Source of the DNA: Chryseobacterium gleum
Lineage (GTDB): Bacteria > Bacteroidota > Bacteroidia > Flavobacteriales > Flavobacteriaceae
Direction of reading: 5' to 3'
Length of the DNA: 64,000 nt
NCBI GenBank assembly: GCA_945897915.1
Contig: CAMDGB010000006.1
Location: forward strand, 21,268 to 85,267
Both the position numbers and the translations under genes were made by a program. Of the stretch, positions 44,164 through 54,098 are shown piece by piece. Below the pieces are notes generated by a model. It did no database searches, was not told the DNA's origin, and saw only the letters and a program-made list of their open reading frames with translations. The first letter of the stretch is position 1; each line of letters begins with the position of its first letter.

Positions 44164-46758
44164 TTATTCCAATTCTTCGTTGTTATCTGGTTCAACATCT
44201 GAATCATTATTTTTTATGGATTCTTCATCTGAAGTTTCAGTTTCTAAAACCTCTATCGGATTTCCATCTTCATCTAATTCAATTACTTCTTCATCTTCAC
44301 GTAACACTTTTGTTACAGCTGCTATTGAGTCAGTTCCTTTGATGTTAATTAATCGTACACCTTGAGTAGCTCTACCCATTACGCGTAGGTCAGAAACCAT
44401 CATACGAATGGTTAATCCAGATTTATTGATAATCATTAAATCATCATCATCGGTAACGTTATTAATTGCAATTAAAGAACCTGTTTTTTCGGTAATATTT
44501 AAAGTTTTTACACCTTTACCACCACGATTTGTAATACGGTAAACATCTTCACCATCGTCATCAACTAATTTGGTTCGTTTTCCGTATCCATTTTCAGTTA
44601 CAACTAAAATTTGTGTGTCATTGATATCGTCTTTGTTAACAGTTACAATTCCAATTACTTCATCTGATTTATCTTTTAAAGTGATTCCTCTAACTCCAGA
44701 TGCCGTTCTACCCATTGGACGGGTTTTAGCTTCTTCAAAACGAACCATTTTTCCAGATTTCCCGGCAATTAAGACTTGACTTTCACCATTGGTTAATTTT
44801 GCTCCCAATAATTCATCGCCTTCTTTAATAGTAATTGCAGCAACACCGTTTACACGTGGTTTTGAATACTTCTCTAGAGACGTTTTCTTCACCTGACCTT
44901 GTTTGGTTACCATAATTAAATTATGACTCTTAATATAGTCTTGATCTTTTAAGTCTTGAGTACAAATATATGCAGCAACTTTATCGTCTGGTTCTATGTT
45001 AATAATATTCTGAATCGCTCTTCCTTTACTTACTTTTGTTCCTTCAGGAATTTCGTAAACACGCATCCAAAAACATTTTCCTTTTTGAGTAAAGAATAAT
45101 AGATATTGGTGATTTGTGGCTACAAATAAATGCTCTAAGAAATCTTGATCTCTTGTTCCTGCAGATTTTTGACCTACTCCACCTCTGTTTTGAGTTTTAT
45201 ATTCTGATAATGAAGTACGTTTGATATAACCCGCATGTGAAATGGTTACTACCACATTTTCATCCGCAATTAAATCTTCAATACTTACATCACCTCCAGA
45301 ATACTCAATTAATGAACGACGAGCATCTCCATATTTTTCTTTAATTTCGGCTAACTCATCTTTAATGACTTGCATTCTTAATTCTTTACTAGCTAATAGT
45401 TCTTTCAAGCTAGTAATTAATTTCATGATTTCATCGTATTCTCCTCTTAACTTATCTTGCTCTAAACCAGTCAATTGACGTAGTCTCATTTCAACAATTG
45501 CTCGAGATTGTAATTCCGATAAATTAAAGCGTTCAATTAATTTAGCTCTTGCTTCTTCTCCGTCTTTTGAGCCTCTAATAATTTTAATTACCTCATCAAT
45601 ATTATCTGATGCAATAATTAAACCTTCTAAAATATGCGCTCTTTCTTCTGCTTTTCTTAAATCATATTGTGCACGTCTTACTACAACTTCATGACGGTGT
45701 TCCACAAAATAATGAATCAAATCTTTTAGATTTAACATTTGTGGTCTTCCTTTCACCAATGCGATATTATTGACACTAAATGACGATTGCAATTGCGTGA
45801 ATTTATAAAGCGTATTTAAAACTACGTTTGGAACAGCATCACGTCTTAATTCGTAAACAATACGCATTCCTGTTCTATCTGATTCATCACGAATAGTTGA
45901 AATACCTTCAATTTTTTTATCGTTAACCAAATCAGCCGTTTTCTTAATCATATCGGCTTTGTTAACTTGGTACGGAATTTCAGTTACAATAATTGATTCC
46001 TTACCATTTACTTCTTCAAACATGGTTTTCGCTCGAATAACAATACGACCTCTACCTGTTTTGAAAGCTTCTTTTACTCCTTCGTAACCATAAATTGTTC
46101 CTCCAGTAGGAAAATCTGGTGCTTTTATGTATTTGATTAATTCGTCAATTTCAATTTCGTTATTATCGATGTAAGCTAAAGTTCCATCAATTACTTCTGA
46201 TAAATTGTGTGGTGCCATATTCGTAGCCATACCTACTGCAATTCCTGAAGCACCATTTATTAACAAAGTAGGTACTTTTGTAGGCAATACTTTAGGTTCT
46301 TCTAAAGTATCATCAAAATTCAATTGGAAATCAACGGTTTCTTTGTCAATATCTGCTAACATTTCTTCAGATATTTTTCGCATTCTGGCTTCGGTGTAAC
46401 GCATTGCCGCAGGACTATCACCATCTACCGAACCAAAGTTACCTTGACCGTCAACCATCAAATAACGTAAACTCCATTCTTGCGCCATACGAACCATAGC
46501 GTCATATACTGAAGTATCGCCGTGTGGGTGGTATTTACCCAAAACTTCTCCAACAATTCTTGCAGATTTTTTGTGGGCTCTATTAGAAAAAACTCCTAAT
46601 TCATACATACCAAATAACACTCTTCTGTGAACTGGTTTTAAGCCGTCTCTTACATCTGGTAATGCCCTTGATACAATAACCGACATCGAATAATCGATGT
46701 AGGCTGACTTCATTTCATCTTCAATATTAATAGGTATTAACTTTTCTCCGTCAGTCAT
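44164..46758 (-). CDS. gyrA: DNA gyrase subunit A
   Basis: An 864-residue GyrA, the breakage-reunion subunit of the type II topoisomerase that introduces negative supercoils. The N-terminal domain contains the active-site Tyr121 in [10 protein letters not shown] and the quinolone-region [11 protein letters not shown]. The E. coli Ser83 position aligns to Thr82 and Asp87 to Asp86. The C-terminal beta-pinwheel shows the repeated GxxxG-type blades, with the GyrA box at [13 protein letters not shown]. The last 50 residues form a very acidic tail ([33 protein letters not shown]). Length and order are otherwise normal. It is divergent from clpC. Confidence 0.97.
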   Translation of the reverse strand: MTDGEKLIPINIEDEMKSAYIDYSMSVIVSRALPDVRDGLKPVHRRVLFGMYELGVFSNRAHKKSARIVGEVLGKYHPHGDTSVYDAMVRMAQEWSLRYLMVDGQGNFGSVDGDSPAAMRYTEARMRKISEEMLADIDKETVDFQLNFDDTLEEPKVLPTKVPTLLINGASGIAVGMATNMAPHNLSEVIDGTLAYIDNNEIEIDELIKYIKAPDFPTGGTIYGYEGVKEAFKTGRGRIVIRAKTMFEEVNGKESIIVTEIPYQVNKADMIKKTADLVNDKKIEGISTIRDESDRTGMRIVYELRRDAVPNVVLNTLYKFTQLQSSFSVNNIALVKGRPQMLNLKDLIHYFVEHRHEVVVRRAQYDLRKAEERAHILEGLIIASDNIDEVIKIIRGSKDGEEARAKLIERFNLSELQSRAIVEMRLRQLTGLEQDKLRGEYDEIMKLITSLKELLASKELRMQVIKDELAEIKEKYGDARRSLIEYSGGDVSIEDLIADENVVVTISHAGYIKRTSLSEYKTQNRGGVGQKSAGTRDQDFLEHLFVATNHQYLLFFTQKGKCFWMRVYEIPEGTKVSKGRAIQNIINIEPDDKVAAYICTQDLKDQDYIKSHNLIMVTKQGQVKKTSLEKYSKPRVNGVAAITIKEGDELLGAKLTNGESQVLIAGKSGKMVRFEEAKTRPMGRTASGVRGITLKDKSDEVIGIVTVNKDDINDTQILVVTENGYGKRTKLVDDDGEDVYRITNRGGKGVKTLNITEKTGSLIAINNVTDDDDLMIINKSGLTIRMMVSDLRVMGRATQGVRLINIKGTDSIAAVTKVLREDEEVIELDEDGNPIEVLETETSDEESIKNNDSDVEPDNNEELE

Positions 46759-46934
46759 AGGTATTTATTTAATTTTTACTCATTTTTTTTAACGTGCCAA
46801 TATACGATTTTTTACCTTTTTTAAAAAAATAATTTCCAATAAAATCAAAATACTTATCAACAATAATTGGGAAAAATTTTAATAAATAAATAGGTAATTT
46901 ACTTTTATTTCTCGTTTTTTTTTTGTCAATTAGC

Positions 46935-46965
46935 ACTATGCATAGTACCTATGAAAAATTCATAG
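46935..46965. promoter_or_regulatory. Paired palindromes upstream of clpC
   Basis: ACTATGCATAGT (46935-46946) is a perfect 12-bp palindrome. CTATGAA/TTCATAG (46949-46955 and 46959-46965) is a perfect 7-bp inverted repeat with a 3-base gap. CATAGTA occurs in both, exactly 20 bases apart, or about two helical turns. They lie in the gyrA-clpC intergenic region, 36 bases before the clpC start. Probably a repressor operator or leader structure; the regulator is unknown. Confidence 0.45.
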
Positions 46966-47000
46966 TATTTGCTCACGTTTTTAAACAGTTTAAATATTTT

Positions 47001-49547
47001 ATGGAAGATAATTTTTCACCAAGAGTTAAAGATGTAATTCAGTTCAGCAAAGAAGAAGCCTTGCGTTTAGGCCATGATTTTATTGGTACTGAGCACCTAA
47101 TTTTAGGCATATTAAGAGATGGGAATGGTAGCGCAATTGATATTTTAAACTTTTTAAATATTAACTTTGACTTACTTAGAAAAAAAGTAGAAATTTTAAG
47201 TCCTGCAAACCCAAATGGGCTTTCTAACAACGATAAAAAAAACTTACACCTAACGCGCCAAGCAGAAAGAGCATTAAAATATACGTTTTTAGAAGCAAAA
47301 GTTTTCAATACTACCTCAATTAGTACCGCTTTATTGCTGTTGTGTATGCTAAAAAATGAAAACGACCCAACAACTAAGTTATTAAACAAGTTGAAAATTA
47401 ATTATGACAATGTAAAAGATATATATATGAGTTTGAATTCGAACGAAAATGATGATATTTTTAAAAATTCACCTACAGCCGAAAATTTTGATTCTGGAGA
47501 AGACAATTATAAAGAAGACATGCCAAATCCAATAAGTAATAGTGGAAATAAAACCACAAAAAAATCGAAAACACCTGTTTTAGATAATTTCGGTAGAGAC
47601 TTAACTGAGATGGCTGAAGAAGGAAAATTAGACCCAGTTGTAGGCCGAGAAAAAGAAATTGAACGCGTATCGCAAATTTTGAGTCGAAGAAAGAAAAACA
47701 ACCCCTTATTAATTGGAGAACCTGGAGTTGGAAAATCTGCTATAGCTGAAGGTTTAGCGATAATGATTGTTAAGAAAAAAGTATCGCGTATTTTATTTAA
47801 CAAACGGGTTGTAACCTTAGATTTGGCCTCGTTAGTTGCAGGCACAAAATACCGTGGCCAGTTTGAAGAACGCATGAAGGCCGTAATGAATGAATTAGAA
47901 AAAAACGACGATATTATTTTATTTATAGATGAAATTCACACCATCGTTGGAGCTGGAGGTGCTACTGGTTCTCTTGATGCAAGTAACATGTTCAAACCTG
48001 CTTTAGCGCGAGGAGAAATTCAGTGTGTTGGTGCTACCACTTTAGACGAATACAGACAATATATTGAAAAAGACGGCGCTTTAGAAAGACGTTTTCAAAA
48101 AGTAATTGTAGAACCCACTACTATAGATGAAACCATCCTGATTTTAAATAATATTAAAGGAAAATACGAAGATCATCATAACGTTAGTTATACACCTGAA
48201 GCTATCGATGCTTGTGTAAAGCTTACCAGTCGCTACATGACAGATCGTTTTTTACCAGACAAAGCTATCGATGCTTTAGATGAAGCAGGTTCTCGTGTAC
48301 ACATTACCAACATTGAAGTGCCAAAACAAATTTTAGAACTGGAAAAACAATTAGAAGAAGTTCGGGAATTGAAAAACACAGTAGTTAAAAAGCAAAAATT
48401 TGAAGAAGCTGCCAAATTACGTGATGATGAAAAGAAAATTGAAAAAGACTTAGCCATTGCACAAGAAAAATGGGAAGAAGATTCAAAATTGAATCGCGTA
48501 GAAGTTACGGAAGACAATGTTGCCGACGTGGTTTCTATGATGACTGGAATCCCTGTAAACAGAATTGCGCAAACTGAAAGTAACAAATTAGCAAAATTAC
48601 CCGAATTAATTAAAGGAAAAGTAATTGGTCAAGATGAAGCCGTACAAAAAATAGCCAAATCTATTCAAAGAAACCGAGCTGGATTAAAAGATCCTAATAA
48701 ACCAATTGGTTCCTTTATATTTTTAGGCTCTACAGGCGTCGGAAAAACGCAATTGGCTAAAGTGCTAGCTAAAGAATTATTTGATTCTGAAGAGGCGCTA
48801 ATTCGTATTGACATGAGTGAATATATGGAGAAATTCGCAATTTCACGTTTAGTTGGTGCACCTCCAGGATATGTTGGCTACGAAGAAGGCGGCCAATTAA
48901 CTGAAAAAATTAGAAGAAAACCTTACGCAGTTGTATTACTAGACGAAATAGAAAAAGCCCATCCTGATGTTTTTAATATGATGTTACAAGTATTAGACGA
49001 CGGTTTTTTAACTGATAGCTTAGGTAGAAAAATCGATTTTAGAAATACCATAATTATCATGACTTCCAATATTGGCGCGCGACAATTGAAAGATTTTGGA
49101 CAAGGTGTTGGTTTTGGAACGGCTGCAAAAACAGCTCAAGCAGATGATTATAATAAATCGGTAATTGAAAATGCCTTGAAAAAAGCATTTGCACCTGAAT
49201 TTTTAAACCGTATTGATGATGTAATTGTATTCAATAGTTTAGAAAAACATGATATTGATAAAATTATCGATATTGAAATGGAAAAACTTATTTTACGTAT
49301 TAAAGATTTAGGATATACGTTTACCATTTCTGAAAAAGCAAAAGGTTTTATCGCTGAAAAAGGTTTTGACAAACAATTTGGAGCACGACCATTAAAAAGA
49401 GCCATCCAGAAATATGTTGAAGATGCGCTTGCCGAAGAAATTATAACTTCTAAAATACATGAAGGCGATGAAATTTTTATGGATTTAGTAGACGCTTCAC
49501 AAGAACTAATTGTAACTGTAGAGAAAACAAAAAAACCTGCTAATTAG
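47001..49547 (+). CDS. clpC: ClpC-type Clp ATPase subunit
   Basis: An 848-residue Hsp100 AAA+ unfoldase that feeds ClpP. I start at ATG 47001 (MEDNFSPRVKDVIQF), which matches the canonical N-terminus. The in-frame TTG at 46923 would add 26 residues across the palindromic region. There is a Clp N-domain (residues 1-145), then a linker. AAA-1 has Walker A GEPGVGKS and an IDEIHT motif. A UVR-like coiled middle domain follows (KKQKFEEAAKLRDDEKK). AAA-2 has Walker A GSTGVGKT and the VLLDEIEKAHPDVFN block. The C-terminal domain is typical. No mcsA/mcsB/ctsR neighbours are present. Confidence 0.96.
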   Translation: MEDNFSPRVKDVIQFSKEEALRLGHDFIGTEHLILGILRDGNGSAIDILNFLNINFDLLRKKVEILSPANPNGLSNNDKKNLHLTRQAERALKYTFLEAKVFNTTSISTALLLLCMLKNENDPTTKLLNKLKINYDNVKDIYMSLNSNENDDIFKNSPTAENFDSGEDNYKEDMPNPISNSGNKTTKKSKTPVLDNFGRDLTEMAEEGKLDPVVGREKEIERVSQILSRRKKNNPLLIGEPGVGKSAIAEGLAIMIVKKKVSRILFNKRVVTLDLASLVAGTKYRGQFEERMKAVMNELEKNDDIILFIDEIHTIVGAGGATGSLDASNMFKPALARGEIQCVGATTLDEYRQYIEKDGALERRFQKVIVEPTTIDETILILNNIKGKYEDHHNVSYTPEAIDACVKLTSRYMTDRFLPDKAIDALDEAGSRVHITNIEVPKQILELEKQLEEVRELKNTVVKKQKFEEAAKLRDDEKKIEKDLAIAQEKWEEDSKLNRVEVTEDNVADVVSMMTGIPVNRIAQTESNKLAKLPELIKGKVIGQDEAVQKIAKSIQRNRAGLKDPNKPIGSFIFLGSTGVGKTQLAKVLAKELFDSEEALIRIDMSEYMEKFAISRLVGAPPGYVGYEEGGQLTEKIRRKPYAVVLLDEIEKAHPDVFNMMLQVLDDGFLTDSLGRKIDFRNTIIIMTSNIGARQLKDFGQGVGFGTAAKTAQADDYNKSVIENALKKAFAPEFLNRIDDVIVFNSLEKHDIDKIIDIEMEKLILRIKDLGYTFTISEKAKGFIAEKGFDKQFGARPLKRAIQKYVEDALAEEIITSKIHEGDEIFMDLVDASQELIVTVEKTKKPAN

Positions 49548-49557
49548 CAGGTTTTTT
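49530..49557. terminator. Bidirectional terminator overlapping the clpC stop codon
   Basis: AACCTGCTAATTAGCAGGTT is a perfect palindrome flanked by A and T runs. The clpC stop TAG (49545-49547) lies inside its right arm. It also ends the convergent gcvT gene, whose stop lies at 49578. Confidence 0.88.
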
Positions 49558-49577
49558 TATTAATATTATTAATTTAT

Positions 49578-50660
49578 CTATTTCTTCAAAAAAGGCATTT
49601 TTATCACTTTAGCCTTAACATCTTTGTTTCTAATTCTAATATAAATTTCAGAATCTGGTGTGGCTAATGCTGTTGGAACATAACCCATTCCAATGGCAAT
49701 TCCTAAACTTGGAGATTGCGTTCCGGAAGTTACAATTCCTACTACATTTCCATTAGCATCTGCAATTTCATAATCATGACGTGGAATGCCTCTATCAATC
49801 ATTTCAAAACCAACTAATTTTTTAGAAACACCGGCTTCTTTTTGTTTTTTTAAGTTTTCTGAATTCGTAAATTCTTTTTCGAATTTAGTAATCCAACCCA
49901 AACCGGCTTCTAATGGTGAAGTAGTATCGTTTATGTCGTTTCCGTATAAACAGAATCCCATTTCTAACCGTAAAGTATCACGAGCTGCTAAACCAATTGG
50001 CTTAATTCCGAACGGAGCACCAGCTTCGAATACTTTTGCCCAAATAGTAGTGGCATCTTCGTTTTTAAAATAAATTTCAAATCCACCAGAACCAGTATAA
50101 CCAGTTGCAGAAACAATTACATCTTGTTTTCCTGCAAATTCACCAATTTGAAATGTGTAATATCCCATATTTAGCAAATCTATCGAAGTTAAACTTTGCA
50201 TCGCTTCAGCAGCTTTTGGTCCTTGAATGGCTAATAAAGAATACCCATCCGAAAGGTTTTGCATCTCCACACCTAAATCATTATGTGATGAAATCCAATT
50301 CCAATCTTTTTCAATATTAGACGCATTTACGACTAACATATAATGATTGTCTGCAATTTTATAAACAATTAAATCATCAACAATTCCACCTTCACTATTT
50401 GGCAAACAAGAATATTGTGCTTTTCCATCAACTAATTTAGAAGCATCATTAGAAGTTACTTTCTGAATTAAAGCCAATGCGTTTTCACCTTTTAAGAAAA
50501 ATTCTCCCATGTGCGAAACATCAAAAACGCCAACTCCAGTTCTTACTATTTCATGTTCTGCGTTTACTCCTTCATATTGAACAGGCATATTATAACCTGC
50601 AAACGGAACCATTTTTGCTCCTAAACTTTCGTGAATAGCTGTTAATGCTGTATTTTTCAT
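49578..50660 (-). CDS. gcvT: Glycine cleavage system T protein (aminomethyltransferase)
   Basis: A 360-residue aminomethyltransferase that releases ammonia from the aminomethyl-lipoyl arm of GcvH and passes the carbon to tetrahydrofolate. Family blocks are [69 protein letters not shown] and [16 protein letters not shown]. The folate-binding Asp is in the FDVSHMG/VDDL region. Length is normal. gcvH and gcvP are not adjacent. It is monocistronic and shares a terminator with clpC. Confidence 0.96.
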   Translation of the reverse strand: MKNTALTAIHESLGAKMVPFAGYNMPVQYEGVNAEHEIVRTGVGVFDVSHMGEFFLKGENALALIQKVTSNDASKLVDGKAQYSCLPNSEGGIVDDLIVYKIADNHYMLVVNASNIEKDWNWISSHNDLGVEMQNLSDGYSLLAIQGPKAAEAMQSLTSIDLLNMGYYTFQIGEFAGKQDVIVSATGYTGSGGFEIYFKNEDATTIWAKVFEAGAPFGIKPIGLAARDTLRLEMGFCLYGNDINDTTSPLEAGLGWITKFEKEFTNSENLKKQKEAGVSKKLVGFEMIDRGIPRHDYEIADANGNVVGIVTSGTQSPSLGIAIGMGYVPTALATPDSEIYIRIRNKDVKAKVIKMPFLKK

Positions 50661-50826
50661 TGTATGATTATATAAAATTTAAAGTTGCTAATGTATTGAA
50701 AATTCTTAAAAAAATAAACCAAAAAACCTATAAATAATAAGAAATTAACAAAATATAGTATTAATACTGAAAATAGTTGCATTTTAGAATTTGTTTATGG
50801 AATTTTGACATCTAAAACAAAATCAA

Positions 50827-52317
50827 ATGCATTTCATAGATTCATCAGTACTTACCATAGAAAAAGTTAGAGAAATTATTTTCGAAGGAGAAAAATTAGG
50901 ACTTTCCGAAGAAGCAATTGCAAAAATTGAACGATGCAGAACGTATTTAGATAATAAAATGGCAGCTAATGATAAAGCTATTTACGGAATAAATACTGGT
51001 TTTGGTTCGCTATATAATATTAAAATTTCGAAAGAAAATTTAACTAAACTTCAAGAAAACTTAATGAAATCTCACGCTTGTGGTACCGGTGACGAAGTAC
51101 CACACGAGATTGTAAAAATAATGTTGTTATTAAAAATTCAATCTTTGAGTTACGGACATTCAGGTGTACAATTAATAACCGTTAATCGATTAATTGATTT
51201 TTATAATCATGATATTTTACCTATTGTTTATACACAAGGATCATTAGGTGCAAGTGGAGATTTATCGCCTTTAGCGCATTTATGTTTACCTTTAATAAAT
51301 GAAGGCGAAGTGTATTACGATGGTTTCCGTCAACCAGCGCATAAAGTACTAGAAAAGTTAAACTTATCTCCTATTACATTAAAATCAAAAGAAGGTTTGG
51401 CTTTATTAAACGGAACACAATTTATGAGTGCTTATGGCGTTTACAACTTAATTCAAGCCGATAAATTAGCACATTTAGCAAACATTATTTCTGCCGTTTC
51501 TTTAGAAGGATTTGATGGAAGAAAAGAGCCTTTTAATGAATTAATTCATTTGGTACGACCACATAATGGGCAACTAGCAACTGCGGCTCATATGTTAGAA
51601 TTATTAGAAGATAGCGAAATTATCGCACAACATAAAAAACACGTACAAGACCCGTATTCATTTAGATGTATTCCGCAAGTTCATGGTGCATCAAAAGATG
51701 TTATTGACCATGTAAAAAAAGTATTTACTACCGAAATTAATTCTGTAACAGACAATCCAAATATTTTTGTAGGTGAAGATGAAATTATTTCTGGCGGAAA
51801 TTTTCACGGACAACCTTTAGCGATGGCTTTAGATTATTTAGGAATTGCTTTGGCAGAATTAGGAAGCATTTCAGAAAGAAGAACTTATCAATTAATTTCT
51901 GGTTTAAGAGAATTACCTGCCTTTTTAGTTAGCAATCCAGGATTAAATTCAGGATTTATGATTCCACAATATACAGCGGCGAGCATTGTTAGTCAGAACA
52001 AACAATTAGCAACTCCTGCAAGTATTGACAGTATTGTATCAAGCAACGGACAAGAAGATCATGTAAGTATGGGAGCAAATGCGGCTACAAAAACATTAAA
52101 AATTGTGGAGAATTTAGAGCGTATTTTAGCTATTGAATTATTCAACGCTTCACAAGCTATTGAATTTAGAAGACCTTTAAAATCAAGTGTTTTTATTGAA
52201 ATGTTTGTAAAAACGTATCGTAAAGAAGTACCTTTGGTGACAGAAGACAGAATTTTACATTACGATATTGAAAAATCAATTCAGTTTTTGAAGAGTTTTC
52301 AATTAGAAGTGAATTAA
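50827..52317 (+). CDS. hutH: Histidine ammonia-lyase
   Basis: A 496-residue aromatic amino-acid lyase. The Ala-Ser-Gly triad that cyclises to the MIO cofactor is at 142-144 in GSLGASGDLSPLAHL. Other family markers are YGINTGFGSLYNIKI, SHACGTGDEVPHEI, LLNGTQFMSAYGVY and SNGQEDHVSMGANAATKTL. The late FNASQAIEFRRPLKS, with the HAL-type Glu, favours histidine over tyrosine as substrate. It makes urocanate and ammonia in histidine breakdown. No other hut genes are beside it. It ends overlapping the stop of a convergent small gene by four bases. Confidence 0.93.
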   Translation: MHFIDSSVLTIEKVREIIFEGEKLGLSEEAIAKIERCRTYLDNKMAANDKAIYGINTGFGSLYNIKISKENLTKLQENLMKSHACGTGDEVPHEIVKIMLLLKIQSLSYGHSGVQLITVNRLIDFYNHDILPIVYTQGSLGASGDLSPLAHLCLPLINEGEVYYDGFRQPAHKVLEKLNLSPITLKSKEGLALLNGTQFMSAYGVYNLIQADKLAHLANIISAVSLEGFDGRKEPFNELIHLVRPHNGQLATAAHMLELLEDSEIIAQHKKHVQDPYSFRCIPQVHGASKDVIDHVKKVFTTEINSVTDNPNIFVGEDEIISGGNFHGQPLAMALDYLGIALAELGSISERRTYQLISGLRELPAFLVSNPGLNSGFMIPQYTAASIVSQNKQLATPASIDSIVSSNGQEDHVSMGANAATKTLKIVENLERILAIELFNASQAIEFRRPLKSSVFIEMFVKTYRKEVPLVTEDRILHYDIEKSIQFLKSFQLEVN

Positions 52318-52493
52318 TCCTTATTTCGTTTCGGTCTTTTCACTAATTCTCCTTGGCAATTTGGACATTTCCACGCCATTTCAATCGCACAAGATTCACA
52401 AAATGTACATTCATAACTGCAAATACAAGCTTCTGATTGCATATTTAAAGAAATAGCGCATTTCTCGCAAGAGGATTTGTATTCCAACGCCAT
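52314..52493 (-). CDS. DUF1272 cysteine-rich small protein
   Basis: A 59-residue protein with nine cysteines. It begins MALEYKSSCEKC, continues ACICSYECTFCESC and ends CPNCQGELVKRPKRNKD. The C-x2-C pairs predict a zinc-ribbon or two, and the pattern matches DUF1272. The ATG at 52491-52493 overlaps by one base the stop of the upstream mini membrane protein. Its own stop (52314-52316) overlaps the convergent hutH stop. It is last in the rimK-mini-GldL-DUF1272 operon. Function unknown. Confidence 0.8.
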   Translation of the reverse strand: MALEYKSSCEKCAISLNMQSEACICSYECTFCESCAIEMAWKCPNCQGELVKRPKRNKD

Positions 52494-52678
52494 TATTTAT
52501 TTTTATTTTTAAGCAAATAAATCATTATCATAGCGCCAAAAATAACCTCTAAAATCAATCCAAAACTTATAATAAAAGTGGCGCCTGGCCATTTCATAAT
52601 TTTGAATAAGGCACCTGTAGCTACAACAAAACTGCAGCCAATAATTATAAGTAGTAATTTTCTAAAATTGTTTTGCAT
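52493..52678 (-). CDS. Two-helix mini membrane protein, GldL-like
   Basis: A 61-residue protein made of two membrane helices. The first is LLLIIIGCSFVVATGALF and the second is TFIISFGLILEVIFGAMIMI, joined by KIMKWPGA. The GALFKIMKWPGA segment resembles the first part of GldL, the gliding-motility/T9SS motor protein, but the cytoplasmic domain of GldL is absent. It sits between RimB-RimK (2 bases upstream) and the DUF1272 gene (1-base overlap). It may be an unrelated small membrane protein; GldL kinship is a suggestion from local similarity. Confidence 0.6.
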   Translation of the reverse strand: MQNNFRKLLLIIIGCSFVVATGALFKIMKWPGATFIISFGLILEVIFGAMIMIYLLKNKNK

Positions 52679-52680
52679 TT

Positions 52681-54039
52681 TTATTTAAAATTTTTTTCAA
52701 TTGCTTTTATCATTTCTCCTGCAATATCCTTTTGAGTAGCGCCTTCAATACCTTCTAATCCTGGAGAAGAATTTACTTCAAGCAATAAAGGACCTTTTGA
52801 CGAACGAATAATATCTACTCCTGCAACTTTTAGATTCATAGCTTTGGTAGCTTTTATCGCAATTCTTTTTTCATCAGCGGTAACTTTCACAATAGAAGCT
52901 GTTCCACCTAAATGAATATTTGCTCGAAATTCGCCAGGTGCCGCTTCTCTTTGCATGGCAGCCACCACTTTTCCGTCTACTACAAATAAACGCAAATCTT
53001 TTCCGTTGGCTTCTTTAATGAATTCTTGAACTAAAATATTAGCATTCAAGCTTTTAAAGGCATTAATAACTGATTCCGCAGCTTTTTTCGTTTCAGCTAA
53101 AACCACTCCTTTTCCTTGTGTTCCTTCTAATAATTTTACAATTAATGGCGAACCACCAACCATTTTTATTAAATCGTCTGTATCTAAAGGCGAATTGGCA
53201 AATCCTGTAGTTGGAATATCTACTTCGTTGTTTAACAACAATTGAAGTGAAAACAACTTATCTCTAGATTGTGTAATAGCAGCTGCATTGTTTAAAGCAT
53301 ATACTTTTAGTGCCTCAAATTGTCTGGTTAACGCACATCCGTAATAAGTCATACTTGGACGAATACGAGGAATTATGGCATCAAAATCTTTTAAAACCAA
53401 ACCGCCACGATAATGAATTTCTGGGTTAGATGCACTCAATTTCATATAACAATACTTGATGTTTAAAAAATGCATTTCGTGTCCGCGCATTTCACCTGCC
53501 TCAATAATTCGACGGTTGCTATATAAGTCTGGATTACTGGCTAATAAACCTATTTTTAAACCTTTTTTCTCAGGTTCATTATAATAATATTCTTTTAAAT
53601 TTTCAGTGGTTGGCTGTCCTAATTCAAACTTTTTTTCAGGATCTACAATCAATCTTCCTACCATTGCTTCTCTTCCTAAAAGCATCCTGAAACCCATAGA
53701 ATCCCGATTGGTTAGCGTAACCTCAACTTGCCAATTATGACTACCTAATCCTACTTCTGTTCGAATTACATATCTTTTTTCTCGAGTTCCATTAGAGCTT
53801 TTTACAATTCTTTGGTCAATTAATTGTGCTTCACAATGAATGATAGATTTTGAATTATTTTGGATTGGATTTATATCAAATTTCAACCATTCTTCTCCGT
53901 TTTTATCAAATAATTTGATATTAATAGCGTGTAACGCAGATGTTTTGGCACCAGAATCGACACGAGCTTTTATTGCTGGAATTCCTAATTGAGGAAACGA
54001 GCACCATTCTTCACTACCAATTAATGTTTTATCTTGCAT
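52681..54039 (-). CDS. rimK: RimB-RimK fusion: retropepsin-like domain plus ATP-grasp ligase
   Basis: A 452-residue two-domain protein. Residues 1-135 match the ATP-dependent zinc protease/RimB retropepsin-like family: IGSEEWCSFPQLGIPAIKAR, VDSGAKTSALHA with the DSGA motif, and GFRMLLGREAM. Residues about 155-452 are a RimK ATP-grasp ligase: SASNPEIHYRGG, FDAIIPRIRPSMTYYG, ITQSRDKLFSLQLL, GSPLIVKLLEGTQGKGVVLA and the metal-binding LLLEVNSSPGLEGIE. In E. coli RimK adds Glu residues to ribosomal protein S6 and RimB is separate. The fusion implies writer and trimmer are one polypeptide here. Substrate unconfirmed. Confidence 0.9.
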   Translation of the reverse strand: MQDKTLIGSEEWCSFPQLGIPAIKARVDSGAKTSALHAINIKLFDKNGEEWLKFDINPIQNNSKSIIHCEAQLIDQRIVKSSNGTREKRYVIRTEVGLGSHNWQVEVTLTNRDSMGFRMLLGREAMVGRLIVDPEKKFELGQPTTENLKEYYYNEPEKKGLKIGLLASNPDLYSNRRIIEAGEMRGHEMHFLNIKYCYMKLSASNPEIHYRGGLVLKDFDAIIPRIRPSMTYYGCALTRQFEALKVYALNNAAAITQSRDKLFSLQLLLNNEVDIPTTGFANSPLDTDDLIKMVGGSPLIVKLLEGTQGKGVVLAETKKAAESVINAFKSLNANILVQEFIKEANGKDLRLFVVDGKVVAAMQREAAPGEFRANIHLGGTASIVKVTADEKRIAIKATKAMNLKVAGVDIIRSSKGPLLLEVNSSPGLEGIEGATQKDIAGEMIKAIEKNFK

Positions 54040-54098
54040 TTGAGAATAATTTAAAATCTAATGTACTATTATTTTTAATTCAACACGATATTTTATCG

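Noticed and set aside
46923..47000. N-terminal extension of clpC from a TTG codon
   Set aside because: The canonical ClpC N-terminus begins at ATG 47001, and the extension runs through two palindromes that look regulatory.
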